DNA of 64,000 nt from Lichenostomus cassidix (lineage: Eukaryota > Chordata > Aves > Passeriformes > Meliphagidae), in contig CM039179.1 of assembly GCA_008360975.2 (NCBI GenBank), positions 62,472,666 through 62,536,665 of the forward strand. Reading direction: 5' to 3'. The notes beneath the pieces are model-generated. The model made no database searches. It worked only from the letters and a program-made list of their open reading frames with translations, and had not been told where the DNA came from. How positions within the stretch are numbered: position 1 is the stretch's first letter; each line of letters begins with the position of its first letter. The translations under genes were made by a program, and so were the position numbers. Below are positions 1 to 13,040 of the stretch, in pieces.

Positions 1-84
1 GCTGGCACCAGCCTTCATTACCTGCTTTGTGCTTACTCTGCCTCTTTCTTGGTTGTCCCTTAAGAATGGAATAATTTCCAACAC

Positions 85-105
85 TTTTTTTTTTTTTTTT
101 TTTTT
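85..105. repeat. poly-T run (21 T)
   Basis: An uninterrupted run of 21 T, equivalent to poly-A on the minus strand. It could be the tail of a minus-strand retroposed copy, but the sequence next to it (lower coordinates continue upstream of the window) shows no element I recognise. It may equally be a simple mononucleotide tract. Confidence 0.95.
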
Positions 106-2591
106 AAACCCAAGACGACTCCATCTTACTTAACTGCACCCTGAAATCCCAGTGCTGGCAGACCTGTGAAGAGCTCAAAAGCAGAGATGGTGGGTTGTCC
201 CGTTTTGTCTCTGTTCTGCAGGGAAGGAAAATGGAAAGAGAAGGTTTTGCTTTAGTCCAGGCTTTGGCACAGCAGCAGGTAGGCTGTCAAAGCTGACAAA
301 CAGCAGACAGGGCAGGGTATTAAGATGGTATTCAGCAAACCTGGTTTCAATCCTTGGCTCAGTTTCCAGTACAACAGGTATGAAAGTTTCCTTCCTCACT
401 TAGGTGTTGTGAGAGTAAAACCAAGTTAATAACTGTGGGCTGCTGGCATCTGTGAGGTGACAGGCAGGCAGTGGTTTTCCAGTTCTGTGCTTAAAACTGC
501 CCCAGAACAGATCCATGTGTTGGGTTTGGGTGCTGTCCTGTGGGGAGTGGGTGTGGAAAGCAGCTCACTGACCCAAAGGATGCTCCTGGGAAGATGGTTG
601 GGCATCTCTATGGTGTAAGAACATGGAAAGGACAGAAATGTGGTCTCCGAGCTTAGCTCTCCTGCTGTTAGTCCACTTTTGAACTTGAACATCTGCAAGT
701 GTTTGCAACCACAAGCAAGACACAAAACTAGAGAACACTTTGGGTTTCTGGGTTATAAGATACATATTCTTTTTCATTGTTCAAAGAGAGGCTTAAATAA
801 TTTTTGTTAGGAGGAAAAAGCCTCCTTATTAAATTCTAATTGCAGAGTTTAAAATTTTTCTTCCTTTTGTAAACTCTGTTAGAAACAGGGCGACTCCCCA
901 CCCCAATAAATAGCAGCAGATGTAATGCAATAGACTTCAGACCATTCCAAAGCATTTGACAGGACAAACAACACTAACATGCGTTCCAGTCTCAACCATC
1001 AAATAAAGTGTTTACAAATTAGAACATAATGGCCATTGCTTTTCTTCTTTAAAATACAACAGAAAAAAAAAATCCCAATCAAACTTGAAATTATTAAACC
1101 TGACATTGAACCTTAATTAGCTCTGGCTCTTTGACATTCTGAAACCTACATGAAAAAATAATATTTAAATTTTTTTTTTGTATGCAGCAAATTAATGTTT
1201 ACAAAATGCAGTGTAGTATGAAATCCTCTATTCTCTTGGGATGCAGACCACATACTGACCAGGGTTTCTGTCTCAGCTGGTGATTCCAGTTGCATAACTG
1301 GAACAGAGCATGGGTAATCACCATGTGAGCACAACCAGCCACAAATGGCAAAATGCTTAACAATGTCTCAGCTCCAGGGCACTGTCTCCAGAGCTTTTTT
1401 TTCAGGCCTATACCTCTTAGTGCCCCTGTGCAAGTGTTTGCATAGCAGTGCTGTTGTGCTAAATACAGAGATGGACTTGCAAATCTGAACTGGGAGAAAT
1501 AGACTCAATTTTATGCTTTGAAAAGCACTGGGGAACTTGACAGTTTTCTTTCAGTAAAAAAAAAATTCTTTTTTTTTCTGGAGTGAATTACCCTTCAATT
1601 TGTCAAATTAGTGCAATACCAAATGAAATGAGTTCATGATCAGAACAAATGTGAACTAGATTTCTATCAGTGAACCAAATTCTGCAACTGACATAATACA
1701 TTGCATCTTCTCCCATATGAAATGCAAATGGACAGGATCTGGCCTGAGACTGTGATTAGTACTTCTGATTTCCCTAGAAAAGTGTCTGTATATAAACTGA
1801 ATCACTCCTGATTGTGCCAGGATTTAGTTCACAAGGGAAATAAATCTCAAGCATGTGACTCAATGGATCTTAATTGATTTAATAAATATCATACACTAGT
1901 ATCCATATTTTCTTGACTTTCTGGATTTTCCTCTTTCTCTGTTTTATTGACCAATATCACACCATTTCCTATTTGTTTTTGCTATACAGTGCATGTCTCT
2001 TTTACCCAAGGAAATTAAACAAAATTCCTTGCTGTAGAAAGAAGGCTCTGTCTCTGTCCTTCCCATTTGAGTGTGCCATATGCCAAATTAAACCCTCCTT
2101 TTCACCTTGATGATTATTATTCTGTTAAAGATGCAGACATCTAGAGCATGCAGACTGAGCTAAAGAATTGAGGTTGGACCTGGACCAGCAGAAGACTCAT
2201 TGTTCGAGTCATGTTGGTACAGCTTGAGCAAACACTCAAAGCAGCTGGTCAGCCCCAGATGGATTTCATCTCCAGTCAACCGTTACGGGCAACCTTGCTT
2301 CCAATGCTTTACCTCTCTCTGCCCGTGCCCTATGCCTATTAGAATTCTTTTCCATCAATTCTCATTCTCATTTCCCATCTTCTTTTGAGCAGCTAGATTT
2401 TGTGTCTGTTTCTTCTTTGGTAGGAGAAATGTTTTATTCCCCCCTACCATTTTCTGAAGGAAAAAAAAAAGACAGTGGAATTCCAAAGATCTCCCCTTCC
2501 CTTCACTCAAGTTCCCTGTTTTTTTATTCCAGTGGAGAAAGGTGAAGCAGAGACAAATGGAGAATGTGGAAACAAAATCACACTTGGTTCT
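106..2591. other. unique non-coding sequence
   Basis: I see no gene or recognisable repeat here. The longest open frame is 99 codons on the minus strand (426-725), overlapped by another minus-strand frame in a different phase, and it matches nothing I know. There are short A and T runs. A perfect octamer motif ATGCAAAT lies at 1722-1729, a class of site that occurs often by chance. Confidence 0.6.
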
Positions 2592-2644
2592 GAAAATAAA
2601 ACCCAAACAAAAAGAAAAGAAAAAGAAAAATAAAGGAAAAAAAA
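2592..2644. repeat. A-rich low-complexity tract
   Basis: About 50 bases composed almost entirely of A with scattered G, C and T (AAAAG and AAAAT-like units). It is low-complexity DNA. It might be a degenerate poly-A tail of an insertion, but no retroelement body is recognisable on either side. Confidence 0.85.
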
Positions 2645-5600
2645 TCCTTTTGAAATCAACATAAAATTACTTTTACATAATTGTGTATAAAAGTAATTTA
2701 GTAGCATTTCAATGAAGACAATTTCCTGCCCTCAGTGAAGTCCACTCTTAGCTTTGGAAAATGTTTGGTTTAACTTTTCTGTTTTTTTAGTCATCAAGTA
2801 CTAAGCATATCTGGTCTTTTTTCATATCTTCTGACAGCTTTAAGCCAGCTCCTTCTTCTGGGAGTTGAAGCTGTGTCTGTGTTAGTACACGAAACGTGCT
2901 TGGGTCTGATCCCCACGAAGCCAAGCATGCAGCACCTGGGCGGGCAGGGGAGCTCAGCACTTGGAGCAGGATGGCTACCTGTGCACCACCTGCTCCTGGA
3001 CACCCTCTGGCTCCCAAACTGTGCCTGGAAACTGCAGGGGACACTCCAGCTGGCACTGGCCCAAACTGTACTGTAATTGGGCCACTCCAACAGCTTAACA
3101 GTGGGGATGATCCCTCTTGCCTGGACTCAGGACTTCTTCCAGGTACTGGTTATCTTAGTAGAATAGACACAAACAGTATTCACGCTTTTTGTAGGTCCAC
3201 TAAGTCTCTGGGTCTTAGAAGTGGACTTTAACTGTTGAAATTATGAGGAGTACCTTTTTAGCTAGTTTTCAGATGCAAGGTGTCTCTTTTTCTCTCAGAG
3301 GTTGTGCAAACACTGGCTGAGACTTGAAATAGTGAGACATGGGGGTCACAAGCCCTGTGGGATGAACATACAACTGTGTCAGCTCACCGAGCAAGAGCTC
3401 TGTGCCCTGCTCTTTGCACTTCAGGGCAATAGTTGCAGTTGCAGCATCACTGAGAAGTCCAGGAAATGTGGGCTTGGGCTGAGGATGTATCTTCCAAATC
3501 ATACACCTCTAAGTCACCATACCAGTTAATCAGAAAAGCCCCAACTGCGAAAACAGAGCTCATGTTTACCTGATCATCCTCTGCTGTAGAGCTGCAGGCT
3601 AGTTTGCTGTTCCTTTGAGTCAATCCTGTGTTTATATAACTGATGTTTAGATCTCAACCAGGAGAATTCCATGCTGGATGGATACCACGTGGCTGCACTG
3701 CCAGGAGTCAGCAGCCATTAAAGTCCCCAGTCTCCAACATGGGCCAGAGCCAGATATGAGCAAATTCTTCTCAAGTTACAAGCTGGTTACAGCCAGAGGT
3801 TTAATAATGTGGTTTCACTAGGTAATTGTTCTGTCCAAGTTAACTATTAATTAACCTCACATTAGATGATGTCAGACCTTGCTGCACAAGAAACAATTCC
3901 CATAATTGTAACAGTTTTTATTTCCGTGTTGACTTTATTGATTATGCACTAAAAAGATAAACAGGGAAGGATTAGATTGCATTTACTGTCCATTGAGTAA
4001 ATAATTCTTATTTCTGTTTTTGTTCAGGTCTTTAAGAAGTTCTATATCTCTGTGAAGGGATTTTATTTGTATTTTTAGCAGAAATGGTGATATCCCATCC
4101 TGCTGTGGCAAGGCCCACTCCTTCAATACTACTACTTCAAATAATATCTGTTCTTTCTCCCCCTCTGCATATTCAGTTGATAACATTTTGTTAAACAAGT
4201 TTGAAATGAGATTTTACCTCCTTCTGGCAAGGACAACACCTTCTTATTTGTTCTGTGAAGTGGCAGGAAGACTTTTTCAGAAATATAGAAACCCTATTCA
4301 CAATGCTCCCCTTTCTGATATAAAGGGAATATAAAATTTTGCAAGGTTGGGTTCCTGCTTCTACAACCAAACTCTTAAAAAACATTGAATCAAGAGTTAT
4401 CTGTTATTTCCTTCCATTGCTGGGACTTTCTGCAACACAGCTGTATAAAATAAGAACACTGTCCCTTCCTGTGTCTGCACCAGTGGCCTTTGAGGTGACC
4501 TTTTCAAAATTACAAGGCAGGGTGGTCTGAATGCCACCATTAATTCAGGTTAGCCAAGAAACTGCAATATATGTTACTTCATATGCCTGGCATGACCACA
4601 AAAACTCGGACTGCTGAAGTCCTGGAATCCCCGGGCTTGTGTGGACAAGTAGGAACCAATTTTAGCGATGCTCCCACCATTTGTGTTAGCAGGTTGTTTA
4701 CTAAGTTATTTTGAGAAACTCATGGGAAGTCAAGGAGTTGAGACAGATATTCAAAATAGATGTCTGTCACGTAGCATTTGTAGAATTTATTGTCTGCCAG
4801 TTACCAGGGAAGTTCTGTGAGCCATGCTGGCAGCATCAGACTTACTGACAGAGAGATTAAATACTCATTTTGTAATTAGTGGGAGTATTGCTTTGTTTTT
4901 ATTGCAGTAATATATAGAGATTCCAACAGAGATTGAGGGCCTCTCTGTGATAAGCATTAGATTTATGTACAATAATAATTAAAGTTCTTGCCTTATACTC
5001 CTGTGAAGGTCATCTGAAGGATGCTGAGAGATTTCAAAACAAATAAAGTGATTATGAAATGGATCCACCTTGAGCTGTTCAGCTCCCAAAGTTGCAAGAC
5101 CAAGTCAAGACCACACACAGAACTCCCCCTCTCCATGTTGTTTATGAATGGTTTACAAGGGGTTCTTCCCAGGGGGTCACTACCACAGGCACTCCAATAT
5201 TATACCCACTTCTAAAACGGCCTCCACAGAATCGTTATTATGAACATTTTTTCAGATGTTATAAAATAATGGCTTCACAGTGAGTTAACTACTCTCTAGC
5301 TTAGTCGGATGGGGAACAATATAGTTTATGTGCTCTGAGCTTTCTCATGGATTAAATTTATCACTTGGTCAGTGGTAGTGCCCCTGTTTGACAGATGTAG
5401 GCCATTATTGAACAATTTGGCCTTCAAAACAGTGACTGTATTTGGAAAAGTACTTTTGGCATAGCTAACTTCAATTTTAGCAATCCATAATAAACTGTGG
5501 GAGACCTTCTTTATGCTGACAAAGACATGGAATAGGCTACTTCTGAAAATTTTTTAAGAAATGAGATGGCAAGGACATTATTAGTAGGAAAAAATGCCAG

Positions 5601-7639
5601 GCTGGACGCTTCACTACAACTTCTCTCACTGAGGTGATGGCTTCTGTCATCTCCTCCTGAAGATAATTTCATTCACCTGTGTAAAATCTTACAAATAACG
5701 AGTCATGGCTACAATAGAGTCAAGAGATGACAGTGTAATAATGGGTGGGGGCATAGTGCTCAGGTGTGACCTCGGGGCAAAAGTGAAAGCAGGGGGCATC
5801 TGCTCACAAGCTGCCTTGCAAGACGCAAAAATGACAGTGTGGCAATTTTGGGATGGTGTTTCAGCACAGAAGACTTGCCATGTACACATACACTTGTATG
5901 CACAGTGGGATAGAGAGGAGAGTCACACATTTGATGATGACACTTTGGCAGACTATCCAGTGTGCAGAGTACCATGCCTGTGTCACATAAGGGTCTTGGA
6001 AAGAGTAGGAGCAGCTATTCCTCCAGTATAAGAGAATCTTCAGCCAGAGTTGGAAAAAAATACAGGAGAGAGTAAAGATTTTTCTCGTTTTAATTCACAA
6101 AAAGATATGTTTCTGATGAGAAGGGACATCCAACAATTAGTGGACATGCTGAAAATGACAGATAGTAGTGGTGACAAGTGGCTATAGAAAATACAAAGAA
6201 CAGGAAAAAATGGGTTAGGGAAGCGTTAATTTAATAGTAAGGAAGTGAGTCAAACTTGGAAGGACTGGAAAGGAAGAATGAAGACTCCAGTGTCTTAAGA
6301 CTAGGCAGAGGTGGAAAGGAACCAGCCACTGCAGCCAAGGACTGGGAAGAATGTGATGGTTTAGGAATGTGACTTCAGATACAACCTTGTCCTTGCAGGA
6401 GACATGTTTGCTGATCCTGGGGCCAAGGTCAGCCTTGGTCTAACCAAGCACACTCCATCAGGCATCCTTCCCCCAGGCCTGAAGTGGAAGGAGTTTCTTT
6501 GTGATGTGTTCTGTGAAAGCCTAAACATTCAGTGATCTTGGCAGCATCCTCTCTGAGCATGACCCAGCCTTGCCAGTGAATGCTGAAGGTGCAAGGCCAT
6601 GAGGGATGTGGGATGCTAGACCTCGTCATGTTGGAAAAGGCTCCTCATTGGCTAAATAAGGCACGGTGTTGAATATCTGGAATGAAATTCAAGCTATTGA
6701 CGTTGCATCACAGTTCCATAAATAGTCTCCTCCTCATTGCCTTTCCCCAATTCTCATGAACAACAGCAACCTCCTGGGGTAGCAGATGGGCTGCAAAACA
6801 ACACCAGAGTCTTCTGGGACACTGCATGCATGCAGTGAGAAAAGGGCAAAGCAGCTCTGGCTGTGCCTGAGGATATGCTGGCCAGCAAGCAGTATACTCA
6901 TCAGGAAAGTTTACTGCCAGAGGCCACCCAGCCTGGAGAGGTCCTTGAAAGGGTGGTGTGAATGTTAGCTTGAATGTTTCCTCTTCTTGGGGGGACCTTA
7001 ACAGCCAGATGTAATCCTTCTGCAATCCTCTCTAGGGTTCGACAGCAAAAAGGTGACTTTTAATGCAAACAACTCACTTATCAAGTTAAAGTTTGTGTGC
7101 AGATCAGCTCCAAATAGTTCTAACAAGGTGAGGTGCATGCATGCTTTTGGATATCATCATGTTCCCAGAATCTGACCTTCCTTGTTTCGCCTATGAAGCA
7201 CAAGACCAAAGGATTTCTATTGAAAATTATTAGAATAAAGGACTAAACTTTATATCCATGCCATCTTTGTGAATGAGTGTTGGCTAACAGGCAGCCACTC
7301 TAGGGATAGAGCACAGCAGCCATTTTGTGTGCAGCAGATCTTAACAATTATTTTCAAGGAGTGGGAGAAGTGGCAAATAACTTCCTTAGTTGAAAATTAT
7401 GTGGGAATTTCACAGTGTACAGAGTATAATTAACCACACTGGAATCTGGCCAAGGAACTAAGGTTAACACCGCTGTACTTGCAGAAGTGCCACTGGTAAA
7501 GCAACACCTCCTGAAAACTTTAGAACCTAATCCATTCCTATAAAAGAAATAAAAGGCATGTCTCTGAAAGGTGGTGTACAGCTTTTATTTATATTTGGCC
7601 ATGCCTTCATCACTTACCACTGAAACAGTCAATCATGGC
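2645..7639. other. unique non-coding sequence
   Basis: No supported gene. The longest open frames are 111 codons (2896-3231, plus) and 108 codons (5705-6031, plus). Neither shows a domain I recognise, a signal peptide or a plausible exon context, and the first overlaps several competing frames on both strands in a GC-richer patch, which is typical of chance frames. An AT-rich stretch at 3830-3960 holds homeodomain-like TAATTA and HNF1-like motifs. Confidence 0.6.
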
Positions 7640-7681
7640 TGTACACTAAAATCAGAAGTATGTACACTAAAATCAGAAGTT
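7640..7681. repeat. 21-bp tandem duplication, two copies
   Basis: The unit TGTACACTAAAATCAGAAGTA at 7640-7660 is followed immediately by a second copy at 7661-7681 that differs only at its last base or two. This is a small, probably recent tandem duplication, consistent with replication slippage. Nothing suggests a function. Confidence 0.9.
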
Positions 7682-8329
7682 ATAAAGCCCTTAATGACAT
7701 ATATTTTTTAGTGAATCAAAGTTGAGTTAGTATATTGCATTATGCCAATCCTTTATAAAATTGAGCCAAAGTCATCTAACGTGTGCAACACATTTTATCA
7801 AATGTGGAAGAAATATTTGGAAGAGGAATATTGTTTATGTAGAAGGAGGGGGGGGGAAAGTAAAGTTGGCAGCATATCATGCAAAAATTAGTTCAGTAAA
7901 AGGGGAAAAAAAAATCAAGTTATGTGCCAGAGTTTCAGTCACAGTCAGATGAGCTTTTCTGAGCTTGCAAGTACTACACAAATGTGAAAAACACACACTT
8001 GGTGCAGGAGGAAGCGAAGAAGGAAATAGCTGATGGAGAACTCAGGGCTGTTTATGCCAATGGTGACGCTGCAAGTCAGATAGAAAAAAAGCAGCAAGAA
8101 ATGAAGTCATGCCGAAAGCCTGGGTTTATCTCTCACATTGCTGGAGCTGTGTTGCAGCTTCTTTGGGCCACAGTGTGGGACAACTATAGATCTTGTGGCT
8201 TCTTTTCCAGAGTAAGCATGATTCTCATCATGGCTGCAACCCAATAAGTTAACAAATCCTATGGAAACCAGGAATTACATTTGCCTGTTTTGTAAAACCA
8301 GGGCTGATGGAGAATTGCACCTGATGTGA
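7682..8329. other. unique non-coding sequence
   Basis: No gene or repeat recognised. It contains a short G run (about 7848-7856) and two plus-strand frames under 90 codons with no recognisable product. Confidence 0.6.
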
Positions 8330-8610
8330 ATCACAGACTCATAGAATCATTTGGATTGGAAGGGATCTCAAAGGATCATTTAGTTCCAACCCTCCTATCA
8401 TGGACAGGGACACCTTCCACTAGACCAGCTTGCTGAACACCCAATGCAGCCTGGCCTTGGACACTGTCAGGGATGGGTCATCCATAGCTTCTCTGGACAA
8501 CCTGTGCCAGGGCATTACCTCCCTCACAGTGAAGAATTTCTTCCTAATATCCAACCTAAAGCTACTTCCCTGAGTTTGAAGCCATTCTCCTTGAAGTTCC
8601 CTAAGAACCT
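8330..8610 (-). mobile_element. CR1 LINE, 3'-end fragment (antisense)
   Basis: This is the 3' end of a Chicken Repeat 1 non-LTR retrotransposon inserted in minus orientation. It begins with CATAGAATCAT at 8339-8349, the complement of the ATTCTATGA-type CR1 terminus. Typical CR1 3' UTR phrases follow in antisense: GGATCTCAAAGGATCATTTAG, CAACCTGTGCCAGGGCATTACC, and TTCTTCCTAATATCCAACCTAAA near 8540-8563. Similarity fades after about 8605. CR1 copies are usually truncated at the 5' end, as here, and have no poly-A tail. The match is good enough to suggest an avian-age subfamily rather than one of the older copies elsewhere in the window. Confidence 0.92.
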
Positions 8611-11127
8611 GTCCAAGTGAGCCAAGAAAGACCTCACACTTTCCACCCTCAGGACTGAAACCTGAAAGATTATCAGAGTGACATTTTAGAAAGTTCAGTA
8701 AAGCAAAACTCCCAAAAGATGTAGGCGTGGTGCATGTCTTTGCAGCTGAAGTGGTGCTGCAGGGTTACAGCAGTGGTACAGCAGTGGGTGAAAAACTTTT
8801 TGCATCTCATGAATACCTCTGAAAAAGTCCCTGCTCTGCCCTGCAGTGAAGGACTGCTTGCAGCATGGTGTTCATCTATTCTTCTGACAGGCCAGTGGCT
8901 GGAGGCCAGTGGAGCATCCCAGTGCCTGGGGCATGGAGTGGCAGAGCAGGAACCTGTGGGGCTGAGGCTGCTGCCCTGGTTGTCAGTGACAGTACTGGTG
9001 CCAGGTCTGGCCTTCCCTGATTTGGGGTGAATATGGGGAGGTGTATTTTGAGCTGAGGAGGCTGAAACAGCAGAAGCCTCTGCCCAATGTGCAGGCAGGT
9101 TTTGGATGACAAGCTGCTGTCCTGGGGTGGGCTGCCAGCCCTTTCTGGGGGGATTTGGGTTCATTCAGAGCGTCACTGCTCAGCACTTGGGAAGCAACAG
9201 CACATAGAAGAAGACAATGAGGAAGGCACTGCATTGTCAGCCTGAGAAGAAGATGTGAAGCATTTTTGAGTTTAATGTGACTGAGGAGAGGCTTGATTCC
9301 CAGTTTATCCCATGAAATAAGACTCTATTTACAGTCTTTCAAAGGTAGTAGTATTGCATCAAAGAAATACCTGACACTAGAATTAATTTCTCCAGGCTAC
9401 AGGGAAGATTAACTCCCTGAATATTGACTGACTGACTGCTTTGGTCAATAGGTAACCATGTACAGCTTGCTGGAAGAGTGTTTGCTGTTTTGTGTTTTGC
9501 ATTCCCTTGGTGAATGCTTCAGATTTCACTGGTGGAGATTTCATATTGACTCTGCCTTTTTCGCTTCCATTATAATAATGCTTTTTAGTTGCAGATGGAA
9601 ACTTCTGCCCTTGATTATGAGCAGAGCCAAGGGTAACATCGCCATGCCAAATACTAGAGGGGATGCCATCAGCCCCTTAAATCAAGCAAACTACATTTAC
9701 TAGTAATGTACTACAAATTGGTAGTCTTCCTGTTCCCTGATGCTGTGGAAATGGGTGCCAGGGGCACTGAAGGGCTGGCAGGATTTAGGAGAAGGATGAG
9801 AAGCGGCTCAGCAGCTCTTGCAGCCACTTGCTGAACTCTGTCCCAGGGAGAGGTGGGCTGTGGGGCTTCCTACCCTAACAGCAGACACATGGGCAGGATT
9901 TTGAGTCATATCATAACTATAGCAAATTTCCACTGAGCAAAAAATCATACAAAGAAACACTCCAAAGAGGCTAAGCCCTCTGGCTGGGCTGGGTGATAGA
10001 GGGAGTCAAGTGGCTGGAAAACATTGCTAAACAGTTAAATCCAGCAGTGAGTGTTGAAGCAGCTGATTCTCTAAACACAGCATTTCCCTGCAGCCTAAGC
10101 TGGATTTGAGGAGAGTGTTGCCCTAGCAGGAGCTGCAGCGCTGCTGGGGAAGAGTGGGGCACGAAGGAGGGGATCGGAATGCACCCAGAGTGCACAAACC
10201 TGGAGCCATTGCTCAGGCAGAACTCCAAGGGACCAGCCCCTTAATGCAATTTCACTGGGGCTTTGAATGCAATTTTTATACAGCATACAGCATCTTTCTC
10301 CTTGACAAATCCAAACCCTTTCATCAGTGATGACTGGCACCAGCCCCCTGTGGCTCCCCTTGGACTGGATTCAAGCTGTATGTTGTTTTTTGCTATAAAT
10401 CTTTCTATCCCACTCCCCTTCCCATGTCCCCCTCCCCACCTTTTAAATTCTTCATTGATTTAATGCTCCCCCTCCAGAGGCTATCAAACAGCTTTCCCCT
10501 GAACGCTTTCAGTTGCTCCAGTGAAATGGGCTTGGAAGAAAAGTGGTTCCAGGCTGAGAACTTGAAGGGGTTATACACGAGCTCTGTACAGAGATTGAAA
10601 AGCTCTGAGTTGTTATAGCAGCTGTCCCAGCTGAAAAAATGTCAGGGAGTGAGATCGTTTTCTGTGTATTTTATGGACAGGGAATAGGCCAGGTTCCCTG
10701 GTATTTGAGTTACTCTGGGGTTGTTCAGCCAACCCCTACACTTTGTAGGATAGTAATCGGATCCTCAGTGCCCTTGAAGTGTGCTAGCACTCAGCATAGA
10801 AAGAAATAGTTCTATGCCAAGCGCTAAGTGGACTTTTAAGTATGTAAGCCATTTTTCTTCTTGTAAAATCTAGGTTTGATTCTGTAAAAAGACTTGCACA
10901 CCTTTTTTTCTGGGGAGTTTGATGCAATTTCTCTCTGTACTAAAGCTGAGTGAACTATTCTCAGGGGCCAAGTCCCTCTCCCCTTCTAATTTTCTGTTTG
11001 TGATTAGGCCAGGATTTGATACTCATTAATTATTTAAAGTTGGTCAACCACACTTGGAGCAACACATTGCAACCACTGGGTCGTTTGCACTTGCTTTGCT
11101 GGTTAGCTGAAGTTTTCCACAAAATTT
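8611..11127. other. unique non-coding sequence, GC-richer in parts
   Basis: No supported gene. A GC-richer patch at 8670-9240 carries a 163-codon minus-strand frame (8673-9164), but three other frames of 78-98 codons overlap it on both strands, and its protein is Pro/Ser/Ala/His-rich with no domain I recognise. I treat it as chance. A second GC-richer patch at 9970-10340 has similar short overlapping frames. Confidence 0.6.
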
Positions 11128-11330
11128 AAGGCCAGAGGAGACTATCAGAACAGTCAGTCTGACCCCCTGTACATCACAAGCCATTAAATTTCACCCAGCC
11201 AGCCTCCTACTGAGCCAAATAATGTCAGAGTTGGCTAAATCACACGTCCCAGAATCATATCCAACCTGGATTCAACGACATCCAGGGACATAGTCTCTGA
11301 TGCTCTCTTGGTAGTTTGTAACAATGATTT
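11128..11330 (-). mobile_element. ancient CR1 3'-end fragment (antisense)
   Basis: An old, diverged CR1-type 3' end in minus orientation. The order of phrases matches the family I know from turtle, crocodilian and bird genomes: GCCAGAGGAGACTATCAGAAC, then AGTCTGACCCCCTGTACATCAC, a CATCCAACCTGGATT-like phrase (here ATATCCAACCTGGATTC) and CTCTTGGTAGTTTGTAACAATG. Divergence is high, so insertion is likely to predate modern bird orders. The exact subfamily needs a consensus comparison. Confidence 0.72.
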
Positions 11331-12818
11331 CAAATTGTGCCTTATTTCCTATTTGAAGTTGGAAACTGAATCCAGATTTTGGTTCATGTTATGCCTTTCT
11401 CTGCCAGGTGACACAGCCATTTGGTATATGGCATTTTGTCTCCATGAAGGTATTTATTTACACTGTAATCAAGTCCTTTCTCTAGCTGCTAAACAGATAA
11501 TGCAAACAGATTGTGCTTTATGATTTCCTCCCAATAAGGAGACTTATAATTAATTTTTAAAACATAAATTATTTAATTGTCTTCTCAGGTACTTGACTGT
11601 CCTTTTAAGAAGATGAGTGGCAGAACTGCAGAAAATCTTTCTGTTTTGAAAAAAATGCAGGGAAAATTATCTAAAGTCTAAACCTGGATGTCTGTGTGCT
11701 GTGAGTATCATCTCACCACCCGCTTCTCGGGCCTTAGCTTGCTATTTTATCATTTGTAAGGGGAGGGAGTAATTGAACTTGGAAAAACTTTTTCCTGATT
11801 GCTACATTCTTACATCTGAGAGGTTTAAAGAAACTTTCTTATTCTGCAGAGAGCTCACAGAAAGCAAGTTAATTGTGGTCCTCTCCTGAAAAATGAGAAG
11901 GTGGACCTCAGCCAAAGGCTTGAATCTCCATCCCTGTTGCCTGAGTAAGACACCCTTGAGTGGATTTTGCTGTTGTTACACCTCTTCTGTGGGAGCCATA
12001 TTGCTAAATCATCAGCAATGCCATCTGACCATACAGCAGCTGAATATTCTCATCATGCTACAGAGTTGGCACTCCTGTCTCCTTTGGGAACTCTTCTGCT
12101 TGACCTAATCATCACATAGTTATGGGTTAAAGCTATTTGATGAGGAAAAAATTTGGTGAAAAATACTAAGAGCTTAGGACTCTCATACTGTCACATTGCT
12201 CTGTATTCCTTGTTAGGCATGCAGCTCTGCATTTGATTGCTTTAAAACATTCTTACTTTATTCCCAAGCCACTGATGAAAAGCGAGCTGAACAGTGTACA
12301 GCCCAGCTCTGATCACAGAAGACCTCTCCATCAGGTGCACCCATATGGAAAATTCGCCTGCTGATAACTACTTTTGGATATGTACTGAAGCCAGCACTTG
12401 GTTCAGTTACTGAAGCCTTTACTGACTGCGTATAATGCTAATTTTAGGGAGATGAACACACCCTAGAAGCAGAGGCATACTTCAGCTGCACATTTAACAA
12501 CCTAATAAACACCCGTCCAACTTAATTTTTAGGATGACAAGACCTCTTCCTTGTAAAACTGTACTGAATACTAGTAATTATATTCTTGTCATCCCATTCT
12601 TTACTCGTTACCAACTTTTAAATGATGTCCAGGATTAACACCTACTTACCCAGATTTTGGCTACCTAGACCTCATGGCCTGTCCTTTCTGTGTTTTGGCA
12701 CATCACTGTATGCTTTAAACTCCTGGAATGTATCCAGTGTTCAGAGAGGCATCAAAATTGAGTATAAGTTGGCTGATTACTGCCTTAAGCACAAGTCTAA
12801 GGACTTTTAGATATATAT
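11331..12818. other. unique non-coding sequence
   Basis: No gene or repeat recognised. Only frames of 60-71 codons are open. Composition is AT-rich and unremarkable up to the edge of the pentanucleotide microsatellite. Confidence 0.6.
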
Positions 12819-13040
12819 TCCCTTCCCTTCCCTTCCCTTCCCTTCCCTTCCCTTCCCTTCCCTTCCCTTCCCTTCCCTTTCCTTCCCTTCCCTTCCCTTC
12901 CCTTCCCTTTCCTTTCCTTTCCTTTCCTTCCCTTCCCTTCCCTTCCCTTCCTCCTTCCTTCCCTTCCCTTCCCTTCCCTTCCCTTCCTTCTTCCCTTCCC
13001 TTCCCTTCCCTTCCCTTCCCTTCCCTTCCCTTCCTTTCTT
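12819..13040. repeat. (CCCTT)n / (AAGGG)n pentanucleotide microsatellite
   Basis: About 222 bp of nearly pure CCCTT units on the plus strand (AAGGG on the minus strand). It is interrupted by short TTTCC variant blocks around 12877-12927 and by slipped units near 12950-12993. Strand asymmetry is complete: pyrimidines on the plus strand, purines on the minus. The repeated GGG runs on the minus strand could form G-quadruplexes, and the homopurine/homopyrimidine structure could form triplex DNA. It creates artificial frames of 109-121 codons on both strands (Ser-Leu-Pro-Phe or Gly-Arg-Glu-Gly-Lys repeats), which are not genes. Confidence 0.98.

Noticed and set aside
8673..9164. 163-codon minus-strand frame as a gene
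   Set aside because: Competing frames overlap it on both strands, composition is skewed, and no domain is recognised. It directly follows a CR1 insertion in GC-richer DNA.
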